NCBI GenBank assembly: GCA_963693085.1
Contig: OY856411.1
Location: 1,347,401,550 to 1,347,465,549, forward strand
DNA from: Alisma plantago-aquatica
Taxonomy: Eukaryota > Streptophyta > Magnoliopsida > Alismatales > Alismataceae
Direction: 5' to 3'
DNA: 64,000 bases
Shown here: positions 34,777 to 46,302 of the stretch, piece by piece
Layout: every line of letters begins with the position of its first letter
Numbering within the stretch: the first letter of the stretch is position 1
Program-made: the position numbers and the translations under genes
The notes under the pieces: model-generated
Database searches by the model: none
The model's input: only the letters and a program-made list of their open reading frames with translations
What the model was told of the DNA's origin: nothing

Positions 34777-35784
34777 GACTCTGGCAACCGGGGTTGAAAT
34801 AGCTTTGCGATAAGCATCATTGACTTAACTTCTTCATGTTACTGGTGTCCCTTTTTACTGCGATATAGTTTTGAGTCAGAAGGTGGTGGTGGATGGACCA
34901 CTCAGGCAACGATGACTCCTTGTTTCTGAGTCGGTTGTCTTCGGAAGATCACCTAGAGCATATTTGGCCTTAGTGCGGGTCAACTTAAGAATAACATGAC
35001 TCAAATCCTTTGTGCAAGTTATGTAGCACATGCACCCTAGTGCAGGTAAATGTAAGAGAGACATGACCCATGTCCTTTGTGCAAGTCATGAGGCCTAGAC
35101 CCTTAGTGCATGTAGATTCAAATACATAACATATGCCTATGTGCAGGTTATGTGACTCGGGCAACTTAGTGCAGGTCATGAAATCCAGGTACTAGAGTAC
35201 AAGTCTCTAGAAAAAGATAACATAAAAAGATAAGAACTAAGTTAAAGAAAGAAGAGATAATTTTATTTCAAATTTTATACAAAGTCGAATGTTAGTGTCA
35301 TATTTATAATGTTCAAGAATATTTTATAATATCTTATTATTTAGTTGTGTACATATCGAATACTCATGCCACTTAAGCTAACAACCCAATCTATGGCTGG
35401 GGACGAGATTCCCGCAAGTGAGGAATGTGAGAAGAAGTAGCATCCAGAGTCTTGGAGCACAAAGATAAAGCGGGGTAAAATCTAATGGGGTGCCAACTAT
35501 TAAATGATCCTCATATTTATAGATTCAATTATATGTTTACATGTTTAGAACTTTAGAATAGAAACTCAAGATGTTAAATTCATCTTCCATGCGATAGCCT
35601 TTAAGTTTCCGTTTATAAGAACAGTGATGAGAACATTTATTACTTAAAGCTTATGTGATTCATTGTATTGTTGTTATGAATTCATAACACCTATTTTATG
35701 TAATGCCCTCTTGGGTGCACAAGTTACGGATAACTCAGTGTTGTTTCTATAATGTGCATGTGTGTGCTCAGGGAGGGCATTATA
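34777..35784 (+). repeat. Gypsy-2 5' LTR, segment 3, with a 1.4 kb gap against the 3' LTR
   Basis: After the ACAAT duplication (34772-34776) the LTR resumes with GACTCTGGCAACCGG, matching 38119 onward. Near 34969 it jumps to sequence matching about 39733, so some 1.4 kb present in the 3' LTR is missing here. It ends at ...GGGCATTATA (35784), just before the primer binding site. Confidence 0.8.
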
Positions 35785-35787
35785 GAA

Positions 35788-35799
35788 TGGTATCAAAGC
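35788..35799 (+). other. Gypsy-2 primer binding site
   Basis: TGGTATCAAAGC differs by one base from the usual initiator-tRNA-Met complement TGGTATCAGAGC, and starts three bases after the 5' LTR end. Confidence 0.8.
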
Positions 35800-35867
35800 A
35801 ACATTATAGTTGGCCACCAGATAATCATTATTCTCAAGTCCTTACATAGCCCCTTTTGTCCATTTAG

Positions 35868-36716
35868 ATGGCTCCTAAGAAGAAATATGATAAGAGAAAA
35901 GAGCACACAGAAGGAGATGAAAGCTCCTACAACGTAGTAAATGACCATGAGATGTCTAGAGGAGATAACCCTAGTGGAAGACCTAATCCTCCTCTTGGCA
36001 TGCTCGTCAAGGCCCTGACTGGCCCGCTTGGAGGGCAACCACACCTAAGAGACCATGAGCTAACCTTGGTCAAATTTTTTAAGATCAAGCTAGAAACTTT
36101 CTCTGGAGAAGCTAAAACAGACATCGTCACTCGCGGTGAGGAGTGATTTCTCAACACCTAGCACTTCTTCCATGACCTGGGGTTCCCAAAGGATTTTAAT
36201 GTCCACTTTAAGACACACATGTTGAAGAGTGCAGCCCGCACTTGGTGGGAGAACTTCAACGATTCCTGAGGACCAGCTTTTGGGCCAATAATATGGGAGG
36301 AGTTCACCACTGCCTTTTGAAATCATTACATTTCAGAAGCTATGATCAAGAAGAAGGAGATGGAGTTCAAGCGCCTCAAGCACTACGACTCTACTGTTAG
36401 TCGGTATGCGATGAAGTTTTGTATGCTGCAAAAATATGAGATCAGAGATGAGGTGCATCTAGAAAATAAGTTCATGTGTAGTCTAATGCCTGACCTTGGC
36501 TAGAGTCTAGTGGAATGTGGCATCAAAACAGTGCAACACGAACTGGAGGTTGCTATAGAATTAGAAAACCATCCAGGACGACACTGGAATAAATGGGGAA
36601 ACAAAAACAAACACCATGAAAACAAACCTGAGAAGAAAAGGAAGGCTCCTAAGGAAGATGCTCCTCAGCGTTGTCAAGTGTCAAAAGTGTCACAAGTCCC
36701 ATGTTGGGGTCTGTAG
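35868..36716 (+). pseudogene. Gypsy-2 gag (Retrotrans_gag type), broken by stops
   Basis: From the ATG at 35868 the frame gives a Lys-rich start, then LVKFFKIKLETFSGEA, which fits the K-x-x-P-P-x-F-x-G start of the gag domain. Later come SAARTWWENF and WEEFTTAF (gag domain helices), EMEFKRLKHYDSTVSRYAMKF, and a basic tail (KKRKAPKEDAPQRCQ). At least five stops interrupt it, including TGA at 36144-36146 and a TAG in FLNT(stop)HFFHDLG. These are positions where the family has TGG, CAG or CGA, as expected from C-to-T decay. Gag would form the particle; this copy cannot. Confidence 0.7.
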
Positions 36717-37082
36717 AATGGGTGGTACTATTATTGTTCAATGAAGAGTGTCACTTCAAATGAAATTGTCCCAAGCTCCTAGGAAAGGAAGATCAACTTA
36801 ACAAGAACCCTAACCCAAATCTCCCAGAGAAGAGGCAAGCTAGAGACTTTGTCATGGTATATGATGAAGGTATGATTTAGAATTTAGGCTCCATTAGTAA
36901 TATATGTATATAGTAGTTTTAGTAATGACGTTAGATATAAATAATTGGTCATGTAAAATTTATATATTGAAAGGTGCTCCTGTGGCAAATTATGAGGGTC
37001 AGCAAGGATAGAATATGTGAAATCCTAATGTGGGTATATTAGAAGAATTTCAAGGATGAAATACCTATGAGGTGGGTAAAAT
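36717..37082 (+). other. Gypsy-2 internal end up to the polypurine tract
   Basis: The stretch starts with out-of-frame gag sequence, including a knuckle-like CHFKxNCPK block near 36745-36775. It ends in GAGGTGGGTAAAAT before the 3' LTR. No protease, reverse transcriptase or integrase is seen. Confidence 0.5.
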
Positions 37083-40000
37083 TGTAACATCCCTAGAATT
37101 TCAATCTAGAATAAACGTGATCCAATAATGCTAAGTTACAATCTAGTTTCATCTAATGATGTAAAACCTTGGAATAACCCATGAATGTGGAAATAATACT
37201 TTGATTATTATCATATTTAGTAATGTACAATAACTAGCCCTAATTATTCCATGAAGATTGATTAGGGGTAGAAATAATAATTGTTCCAATAATTATGCAC
37301 AATATGTTACCTAGTATCATTTATGGGGACTCTATGAGATATTAGGACTTCCCTCATTTTTTTGGTAATATAACTCTTTTTTTATGATTATTAATGTATA
37401 TTTGCCTTAAGTACCAAATTTTAAAAAGTCTATGAATCTCACTTTAAACCTAAAATCTAATTCAATGTTTGGATTCCTCATGATCAATTTAGCAAACCTG
37501 ACAAATTTGGTTTTATTTAGATAAGTCTAGATGTAGTAATTTAAATGAAAAAGAAAGAGTGAATAACTATATGTTTTACCACCTTATTATCTGGCCAATC
37601 CAATTGATTATCCTTTTTCAACCTAAGTTACTCTCGATAATGACATATCTGGTTGTCATGCATGCTTCTAGTATTTTTCCCTTGTACACGGGTTTCTATT
37701 GAACCGTAAGATGGGCATCTGAGGGCTATGCTCTCATCCCCTACCTCTCGTGTTAGGTGAGTCAAGGTAAACATAAACACATCATCATTTGAACTCTTTT
37801 TCTCTAATTCTCATGTGATAATGACCCTGATTTAGGAAACTACAAGTCCCATTGGACTCAGCACAAGCTTTCGGTTGTTTTAAACCCTGATAGAAACCTT
37901 GATTCTCTGATTTCACAAATCTCCTTGTTATCCCCTTTTGTCTTCCTATGGTGTGAGCGACAGAAGAAGGCCCAATCTATTGTGGCTATGAGAAGCGATC
38001 ACTAAAGCAACCCTTAGACTTAGGAGACTATATTCCATCATCAATTTGGGCCAAAATTGCCCGAGGCATTGTCGCAATATAATGCTTCTCTGCCAGCAAC
38101 GATGATATCCCACACAGTGACTCCGGAAACTTGGGTTGAATTAGCTTTGTAGTAATCATCCTTGCCTTACCTTCTTCATGTTACTAATTTCCCTTTTTAC
38201 TGTGATATAGTTTTGAGTTGGGTCGACAAACTCTAGAGACATGGTCGGAGAAGGTGGTGGTGAATGGGCCACTCAAGCAATGCTGACTCCTTATTTCAGA
38301 CATGGATGTCTTTGGAAGATCACCTAGAGAATATTTCTCCTCTTGTTTGTTTGATCCTATGTTGTAGCTACCAATCCTAGGTACGAGTATGGCCCCTACT
38401 CTCGGTGCTTGTAGTGGTCTTCTTGGGGGTCCTACTTATCCTTTTTGTGTTGTCTATTGTTCGTCTCATGTTGTGACCCTATGCACCTGTTGGATGTGTC
38501 CATATGTGCCACTAAGGGTTGATCATCCTTCTTGTCCTTTTCAGACCTCCTTTCCATTGCGGTGGTACAACAATAGAGCTTATCAACATCTTAGATCTTG
38601 GGTAATGGCTTCTCGGGACCGCAGCAACAGGGCCAAGCAGTTAGATACCTTCCCCCTCACCCCTGGCACTGAGAACTTCAAGTCCTGCTCAGAGGTTGAG
38701 ATTCTAGGGAGTAGCTTGATGCCATGGCTGGGAGAAGAAGCCAGGCACAAGATTTACCAAGTTGCCCATGCTATCCCAATAAATTTGTTAAATTTCCTAG
38801 GATAGCTTGGGTTTTTCATGATTTATTTCAATGATTGTTCATGTGATATTTAACTAGACCTTTATGAATTTTCCCCCTATCACGCTTATGATAAGAAAAT
38901 AGGTTGATGGGCACTTTAGTCTTTGGATTTTTTAGTTTCTCCAGCCTAAAAAATTATGCAGTGGTTTTAAATTGCTCCTGATTGGTCGATTTTCAATAAA
39001 TTAAATTGTAGATCGCACAGTGTCAATATTTATATGGTTTTTGATCAGTTTTTTTAGATCTAACCAAGGGTTAGGTCACAAGTCATGATTTTTCCTTTTC
39101 TTCGTGAAGATTCAAAGTTATCAAAATTAGGGCTTGGAATCTTGATTAGATTCTTTTGGTGTTATAATCACAGGGTAATTAAGGGTGAACATCAGGAGAT
39201 ATTAGGAGGTTGATTCCTACTGAACAAGGTAAGTGGTTCATGCCCATCAGTGTTCATATTTATTAAGCTTAGTATATTTACATTTTTTCATATAAGGCAT
39301 AATGATTTATGTTCTAAAATTTCAAGTTAAGATATGCAAGTAGAATTGTGATACTTCCTTGGTTATGTGATTTAACCATGTACTTCATATTTCAAATAGA
39401 AATATGCTATTAAGATAAGAATGTATTGAGAACTCAGTCCATGATAATTTTATAAGATTAAGATGTACTAAGACATGATTAAGTTACAAGATAAGATTTT
39501 ATTAAGATTCATGATCAGAGTTATGATAAGAATATGACAACAGAATGCTTTAAGATTTATGATGTAGCTCCATCAAGATGTGTGGTTTAGATGTCATGAT
39601 AAGATTCTATAAAGATTCATGCATCGAGATTCAAGATATTAGTTCATGATAAGACTAATAGATCAAAATGTATTAATATTCATGTTAAGATCAAATTTAA
39701 TAAATTATTAGAATATGGAGTTAGACCCAAGCCTTAGTGCAAGTCAACTCAAGAAGAACATGACCCAGGCCCTTTATGCAAGTCATGTGGCCCAGGAACC
39801 CTAGTGCAGGACAATGTAAGAGAGACATGACCCAGGCCCTATGTGCAAGTCATGAGGCACGAACCCTTAGTGCAGGCCAATTTAGATACATAACCCATGC
39901 CCTATGTGCAAGTTATGTGATCCAGGAACTTTAGTGCAAGTCATGAGATCTAGGTACTAGAGTACAAGTCTCCAGCAAAAGATAACGTTAAAAAGATAAG

Positions 40001-40527
40001 AACTAAGTTAAAGAAAGAAGAGATCATTATGTTTCAAATTTTATATAGAGTTTAATGTTAGTTTATTTGTTTGTAATGTTCAAGAATATTTCATTAAATC
40101 TTATTACTTAGTTGTGTACATAAAGAATACTCATGCCACTTATGCTAACAACCATTTTTTCAATGCATGGTTGGGGATGAGATGTTTGTAGGTGTAGAGC
40201 AGGAAACTCAAAGATAGAGTGGGATAAAATCTGGTGGGGTTCTAACTATTAGATGATCCTTAAATGTATAGATTCATCTATATGTTTACATATTTAGAAA
40301 TTTAAAATAGAAACTCAAGATGTTAGATTCATCTTCCATGTGATATCCTTTAAGTTTCCTTTTGTAAGAATGATGATGAGAATGTTTATTATTTAAAGTT
40401 TGAGTCATTGATTATATTGTTGTTGTGACTTCCAGTTTTATGTAATGCCCCCCTTGGGTGCATGAGTTATGGACAAATCAGTGTTTCTTCCACGACATGC
40501 ATGTGTGTGCTCAAGGAGGGTGTTACA
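37083..40527 (+). repeat. Gypsy-2 3' LTR, 3.4 kb, uninterrupted
   Basis: It runs from TGTAACATCCC to GGGTGTTACA. It carries the empty forms of both insertion sites found in the 5' LTR: TTATTATCTGGCCAATCC (about 37586, Copia-1 site) and CCACACAGTGACTCC (about 38111, Copia-3 site). A 138-codon ORF at 38389-38805 lies in the part missing from the 5' LTR and shows no domain; I do not call it a gene. Confidence 0.85.
39730..39975 (+). repeat. 65-bp tandem repeats in the Gypsy-2 LTR
   Basis: Units start CCTTAGTGCAAGTCAA or a variant and contain CATGACCCAGGCCCTATG. About 3.5 copies are present. The same array, more diverged, is in the 5' LTR at about 34969-35190. Confidence 0.75.
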
Positions 40528-40532
40528 TAATT

Positions 40533-40644
40533 CTTCTTTATATAAATAAAAAGTACTTACCTTATGTGTTTCTTCTTCATCCATTATAGCCATGAGACAT
40601 TCTACCTCTTATTCTTCATTGTTTTCGATATCGTCACTTGATTA
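40533..40644 (-). pseudogene. Copia-4 gag, upstream part beyond the Gypsy-2 insertion
   Basis: The minus strand reads SSDDIENNEE, a TAA stop, then EVECLMAIMDEEETHK. This is the acidic block with L-C-L-M-A that precedes the coiled coil in SIRE-type copia gags. It continues across the TAATT target duplication of Gypsy-2 into the coiled coil at 13499. On the other side it is cut by the left LTR of Copia-5 at 40645. Confidence 0.6.
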
Positions 40645-41989
40645 TGTAGGGAAATATGACATCCGATAGGCAATGAAAACAAAAAATTTACTGACATATT
40701 TCCCATTATCCAAAAGATTGTGTCAATAATAATGCAATGGGAAGGATGGTTTCATGAAGATATACCTGGTCCTAGAGCGAGTTCAGTGACAATCCTCATC
40801 GATGTAGACGTGTAATCTATCTTGGATGGTGGTTCTATAGCTCCTGGTCACATTGGGACTCATTTGACTACTCCTCCATGGACATCATGCTTGGACAACT
40901 ATTGCAATGTCTCCTCATATCTCGCCACAGACTGTGAGTTGATGTTTCCCTCCTAGCAGCAGCCAAAGGACTCCTGCCTCTAGAGTAGTCCACACAGACC
41001 AACTGGAACTTTTGTCGTCCTGCTAGAATGGATAGGAAGGAGTTGTACCTCCTGTAGGTGTACTATTCACCAACCTGTTCTCCCACAAAAATGATCCTCG
41101 GATGTTTCTCTCTCATGGCTATCCCACCCTAGTCGAGTAGGACTTACCTGGGCTCTCTTAGTTATCACAACCAGAGAAGACAACAATTGTCACAACAACC
41201 GAATCTCAATTGTCTATGTCGTAGTTGTATTTTGAGAAGCCCCCTAGTACCCCTCTATATATAGGAGGGTGTCAAGGTTCCTAGTCCCCAGCCAATACGG
41301 GACTAAAGTGGGAGTGGAAAGGACCAGAAGATATCAAATGTTCACAATAATTCTGAAAGTTTCGCAACTTGCGTGTGCCAAAATGGTCATCTCGCCTAGA
41401 GAGACAGTTGTCTGGGATGTGAGATGGTGGTCTCTCTTAGTGAGATGATCATTTTACACTTTTCCAATCAAATATGAATTAGAAAATTCATTTCTAAATT
41501 AATATCATACATTAATTTACTTGTACCCCAAGTAAGTGCAATTGAAATATGTTCGGGAAAACTCCAAAATCTTCATTCGTCCCAACCGAGCCATCTCACA
41601 CAAGCGAGACACCCGACTCACTCACCCAGATGGCCTCCTGGTGAGTTTGAGTCGAACCAATCGGTTCAACAGCTTGCTTCGGTCAGTTCATAGGGCAGAA
41701 CAAAGCCAATTTGATTTCTGATCTGCATGACAACCCAAATTGGCGTCTCAACACTTGAGATGCCCGTCTATCTACCCAAATGGATGTCTCACCTAGTGAG
41801 ATGATCATTTGATAGTTTAGTCAACCAATATGTTGATCTGTTGTGTGAATTGAGTACCTAAACATTTGAGCAATCAATCCAATCATCATTCAAGATTCAA
41901 CTCCTCTTCTAGATGAGTTCCTTTTGGTGTGACCCTATAGGTCCCATATCACATTGGCAGTGAATGTCCATAACAACTTATGACATCAC
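40645..41989 (-). repeat. Copia-5 left (3') LTR, first part
   Basis: Starts TGTAGGGAAATATGACATC. A minus-strand TATA-like CTATATATAGG lies at about 41262-41272. U3 holds GTCTCAC..GTGAGAT palindromes at 41386-41820. It is cut at 41989 by Copia-6. Confidence 0.8.
41386..41820 (-). promoter_or_regulatory. Palindrome array of a second type (GTCTCAC..GTGAGAT) in Copia-5 U3
   Basis: Inverted pairs such as GTCTCACCTAGTGAGATG (41793-41810) and GTCTCAACACTTGAGATG (41745-41762) repeat here; the same type is at 59933-60365 in the right LTR. The position, upstream of the TATA box, is where Copia-2, -6 and -7 carry AACCGATCGGTT palindromes. A few of that older type remain (AACCAATCGGTTCA near 41656). Confidence 0.7.
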
Positions 41990-44066
41990 TATTGGTATGT
42001 ATGCCCTGAGAGCCAATAATATGATGATTTCATTGGCATGCATCATGATTGATTTGATAAATATCAAAAGCAAGCTTCCAATTTATTCTGGTTCAATCCA
42101 TTATGAGATAATGATGAAGCAAAATAAATGTCTAAACAATGATAATACTCAATGATGTATTTCTTCAAGTACGTGACTTGAACAATGAGATCATATAGAT
42201 GATAAGAGTATGTACATTCTTGTTATGTCCCTATTCATATGTCATTGTAGAAGTTCAATAGACAACAATGATACATAAAGACTAGAGTGTGTGTTGGTTA
42301 ATGACAGTGTCTCATTAGTCGTGATATATGACATCAAGCCAAGCACATAGATACATATTAGAGAACAGTGTATCAGACAGACCCACCATGAGAGTGACAC
42401 ATGGAACCATGACATGGTAGTCAGAATCATCTCTCATAGTAATGGTGGTGATTGTGATTCTTAGACCTAAAATCACTGCACTCGTACACTTTGACATCAT
42501 CAAACGTAGTCTTGAAACATGGGTTATTATAAAGGTGATGATTGGGTGGCTTTGACGCATGAGATAGACTATGAGTGATAGATATGGGCTTTGTCCCTCC
42601 TAAGGGAGTATGATGTCTAGGCCACTTGATAAGTGAGACTAAGAAAGGCATATGCATGCACATGTGAATCAATATATGATATTGATGTCACACATATCTC
42701 AGACAGTCTACTCTAGTTCAAGAAACATGAATGAATGTTGAAAGGATGACAACTCCATGCCTTGAGTTCATTCAAGATATCAGAGACAAAGGAATTATAC
42801 ATTCACAGGAACACCAATCACAAACTATAGGATTGAAAGTTATTCTCCAACTTTCCATATCACTTGGGTAGCATTGACGTGTGACTAGGTACTCTTTTCT
42901 TGTGATGTCATAAGCTAGTTATGGACATTCACTGCCAATGTGACATGGGACCTATAGGGTCACACACATAAGATTAACTTGGAAGAGGAGTTTATCAATT
43001 AATGATGTTTGGATCGATTACCAAAATGTTTAGGTACTCAATCAAACATTCAATCAATAGACTTGACTCAGAATCATCAAGTTCAAGTGTTGAACCAACT
43101 GGTTACAGTATCAGATTGATTGAGAACTGAATTGACTGAGTTCTGCATGATCTGGTGGGTGAACCCATCATCTCATGGTCAGTGGGATGACCGGTTCACT
43201 CTAGTGAACTAATCGGTTCAACTGGACCAAACAAGTAGTGTTGGATTTTTCTAGTTTGTGAGAAAAGTTTCCCGTTTCACAAATCCAATTTGATTGGGAC
43301 AAGAATTGATCTTTGCATTAATTTGAAATGTAATAGGAAATTCAATTGTAGGAAAGTCTTGCTTTTGAACCGACCAATTCACACAACCAACTGACCGATT
43401 CACTAGTTAACTGACCGGTTCACCTGTCACAGTGTAAATTATTCATAGAAAATCCAGACCCTTCTACTCCCGCACAGACTGGGAACCCTCACCCTACCCT
43501 CTACTATAAATAGAGGGGTATATGGGGCTTCTCCAAACACACAATAGACAACATCTTAGAACAACTTTAGAGAAATAGTTGCTCTACAAAGTTGTTGTCC
43601 TCTCTGATTAACCAATAGAGGCTGAGAAAGTGTCGCCCGAATAGGGAGGAGACACAACGAGGGAATGACAACTGCATAACAACAAATGGTTGTGGGAGAG
43701 TGTGTTGGTGACTAGTACGCCAACAGAAGGGGATAACTCCTTCTAGTTTGTTCTTTAGGATGACTACAGTTCCCGATAGTCTATGTGGATTATCTATAGA
43801 GACGGGAGACTTCTTCCATTTAGTAGGACGACAGTCAACTGTAGTCCAGATTAAGACCAGGAGCTACACAAATGCCGTCAAAGATAGGTGGTTGAGGACC
43901 GCACTTGCTGTGAGGTATAGTCATTGAGAAAGCCTCAAGACCAGGTATAACTCGCTAAAACCATCCTTCCCATTACATAGATGTTGATGCAATATGTTGG
44001 TTAAGGGTTTATGGTCAAGTAGTTTTTTTGTTTCTGCTACCTACTCTGACCACGTAAAACCCTATA
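41990..44066 (+). repeat. Copia-6 5' LTR (2077 bp)
   Basis: Starts TATTGGTATGTATGCC (family TGTTGGTATG), ends AAAACCCTATA. TATA box TATAAATA at 43505-43512. Palindrome-type sites lie upstream of it at about 43125-43440 (GACCGGTTCAC and similar), more diverged than in the 3' LTR. Confidence 0.85.
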
Positions 44067-44067
44067 G

Positions 44068-44080
44068 TGGTATCAGAGCC
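44068..44080 (+). other. Copia-6 primer binding site
   Basis: TGGTATCAGAGCC, one base after the LTR; initiator tRNA-Met complement. Confidence 0.9.
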
Positions 44081-45429
44081 ACGTCAATACTCTATACTTT
44101 GGGATAATCAATATGATTGTATTTTGGTTTTACCGTCTTTTATTTATTGCATATGATGTGAATATTTAAATGACTAATGTGAATTTCCAATTAATACCAC
44201 ATGATCCCAAATTAATATATACATATATGATATGGTATATATGCAATCGATATGTGTCTCCCTAAAATAGTTTTTTTGATGGTGGATGTGTAGCATGGTT
44301 ATGGGCTATAAACCCTATGTGCATATGTGTGGTTGGTTATGGTTGTTTGCATCTCAGTCTTCACACTAAGCCATCTTCTTCTATTCTAAATGTAACTCAA
44401 GATTATCTTCTACCTTTGCTCCCCTCGAATGTAACTCGACATTTCATAAAGATTATGTAAAATAGGATTAGCTTTATTTATTATTATGACGAAGACTGAA
44501 GATGACCGCTTGATGGACCAAGATGACTGAATGAGGTGCAGTTCGTGAACCGACGAGAAGCCCTAATGACCAGACAAGCCGACCATCTAGAGGATCCAGA
44601 CGACCGACCGGAGGAGACCAACCGACCAACCAAGAGGTGAGTCGACCAGTTCAAAGGTTGAACCAGTCAACCCAGATTGGAAAGCACATATCTTCATCAA
44701 TAACAAGTTACATGTGATGTATACCTTAGATTACCGTAGTTCCTTGTGGCTCCAAGGAACTATAATAGGATGACCATAATCATCGCTTTATCATTATTTC
44801 ATGTTTTCATTTGTGGCATATAGCATGTATATGTTACTTACTATATATGTGGTGATTGGATACATACATGTATACATAAGTATATAAAACCCCCTCAACA
44901 AACATATTAAGTTGAAGATACCTTTTAAAAGCAGCACACATAAAAATCTTGATCGACTAAGTGTTGGCATGCCTTCGTGTGGTGTACTATCTATCTCGTT
45001 GAAGTATGATGGTGAATATGTGGGTCTGCCTTGGTAGGGTGCATATTCATTGTGTTAGCTTTTGGGTTGGACTTAAAAAGGCGACCTTGATAGGATCAAG
45101 CACTGTGAGGCATAAAAATGAACATGGAAAGTTGTTGTGCATGACATCTATCAAGAATTGCATATGGTGCAATTGGCAAAAGTTGCCTACCTGAAAGATT
45201 CTAGTTGTGGGTGATAGACCTCACTGGTTCATAACTTAGATGAAATTAGGATCTTGCTCACTAGAAGGTTGTATGTTGCAATCTTCCAAATTGATAATGA
45301 GGGTTATCAATTTGAGAAAAACTAGTGAGAACCTTAATTAAAGACCTAATTAAATATCGTCAATTTTCAAATCAAATCAAATCAAAAGAGTTTTGGACTA
45401 AAATTGCAAATTTCCTTTTTATAGAATAA
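44081..45429 (+). other. Copia-6 leader
   Basis: Non-coding, homologous to the Copia-2 leader. It contains diverged CCGACCGG/AACCGACC elements at 44540-44670. Confidence 0.6.
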
Positions 45430-46302
45430 ATGGCTACCACCAACAATCACTTTTCATTGCGATCGGTCCTTGAGAAGGACAAGCTAAATGGGAACAACTT
45501 CCGTGACTGGTTTAGGACGTTGAGAATTGTTCTCACTCAAGAGCAAAAGCTCCATGTCCTAGATACACCAGAGACAGAAGAACCCGCTCCCACCACACCA
45601 AAGGCTGAAAGGGATGCTTACATGAAGCATACTGAGGATGCCATTGATGTGAAGTGCTTGATGTTGTGCTCAATGAGCTATGAGTTGTAGAGACAACATG
45701 AGAACATGGACGTCACTCAGACGGTTCAACATATCAAGAACATGTATTAAGACCAGACACAATAAGAGAGATATGATGTCTCCAAGGCACTCTTCAAGTG
45801 TGTCATGATAGAAGGAGATCCAGTAGGCCCTCACACACTCCAGAAGATTGGGTATGTGGAGTACCTAACTTGACTGGGATTCCTTCTGAGCCAAGAGTTG
45901 GATACTGATGTGATACAGCAATCGTTTTCAAAATTCTACAAGCATTTTTTGATGAACTACAACATGAACAACTTTAACAGGCCACTGACAGAGTTGTTTG
46001 GCATGTTGAGGACAACTGAGGCACATATGAAGAAAGACAAACCCAAATATGTGATGATGATTAACAGAAAAAAGGGAAAGTTTAAGGGCAAGGGCAAGGG
46101 CAAAGCAAAGAAAGGTTCTAATGCTAGCCAGCAGTCCAAGTCATCTTCAACAGTCAAAGCCAGGGGAGGGGTGAATAAGGGAGGCAAATGTCACCATTGT
46201 CATGATCCAGGAGATTGGAAGAGAAATTTCCCTCTCTATATAGATGAATTAAAGAAGAAGAAGGGTGGGATGAATATCTTTACCTCATGTATTATGAAAT
46301 AA
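45430..46302 (+). pseudogene. Copia-6 gag
   Basis: The ATG at 45430 opens MATTNNHFSLRSVLEKDKLN, almost the same as Copia-2 gag. The frame is continuous to 46302 but has a TAG at 45688-45690, two TAA codons near 45748-45765 and a TGA near 45873. The basic Lys/Gly run is present. The knuckle reads CHHCHDPGDWKRNF: the His and the last Cys of C-x2-C-x4-H-x4-C are replaced by Asp and Phe, so it could not bind zinc normally. Confidence 0.85.

Larger units (their letters stand above)
13500..40527 (+). mobile_element. Gypsy-2: Ty3/gypsy element with gag only, host to Copia-1, -2 and -3
   Basis: The 5-bp duplication TAATT flanks it at 13495-13499 and 40528-40532. The 3' LTR (37083-40527) is uninterrupted. 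The 5' LTR is in three pieces (13500-14007, 28899-29422, 34777-35784) separated by Copia-1 and Copia-3. The internal region (35785-37082, about 1.3 kb) holds a primer binding site and a gag with stops, but no protease, reverse transcriptase or integrase. It could only have moved with help from a related element. Both LTR ends read TG..CA or decayed forms of it. Confidence 0.85.

Noticed and set aside
38389..38805. 138-codon ORF in the Gypsy-2 3' LTR
   Set aside because: It lies wholly within an LTR, is missing from the partner LTR and shows no recognisable motif.
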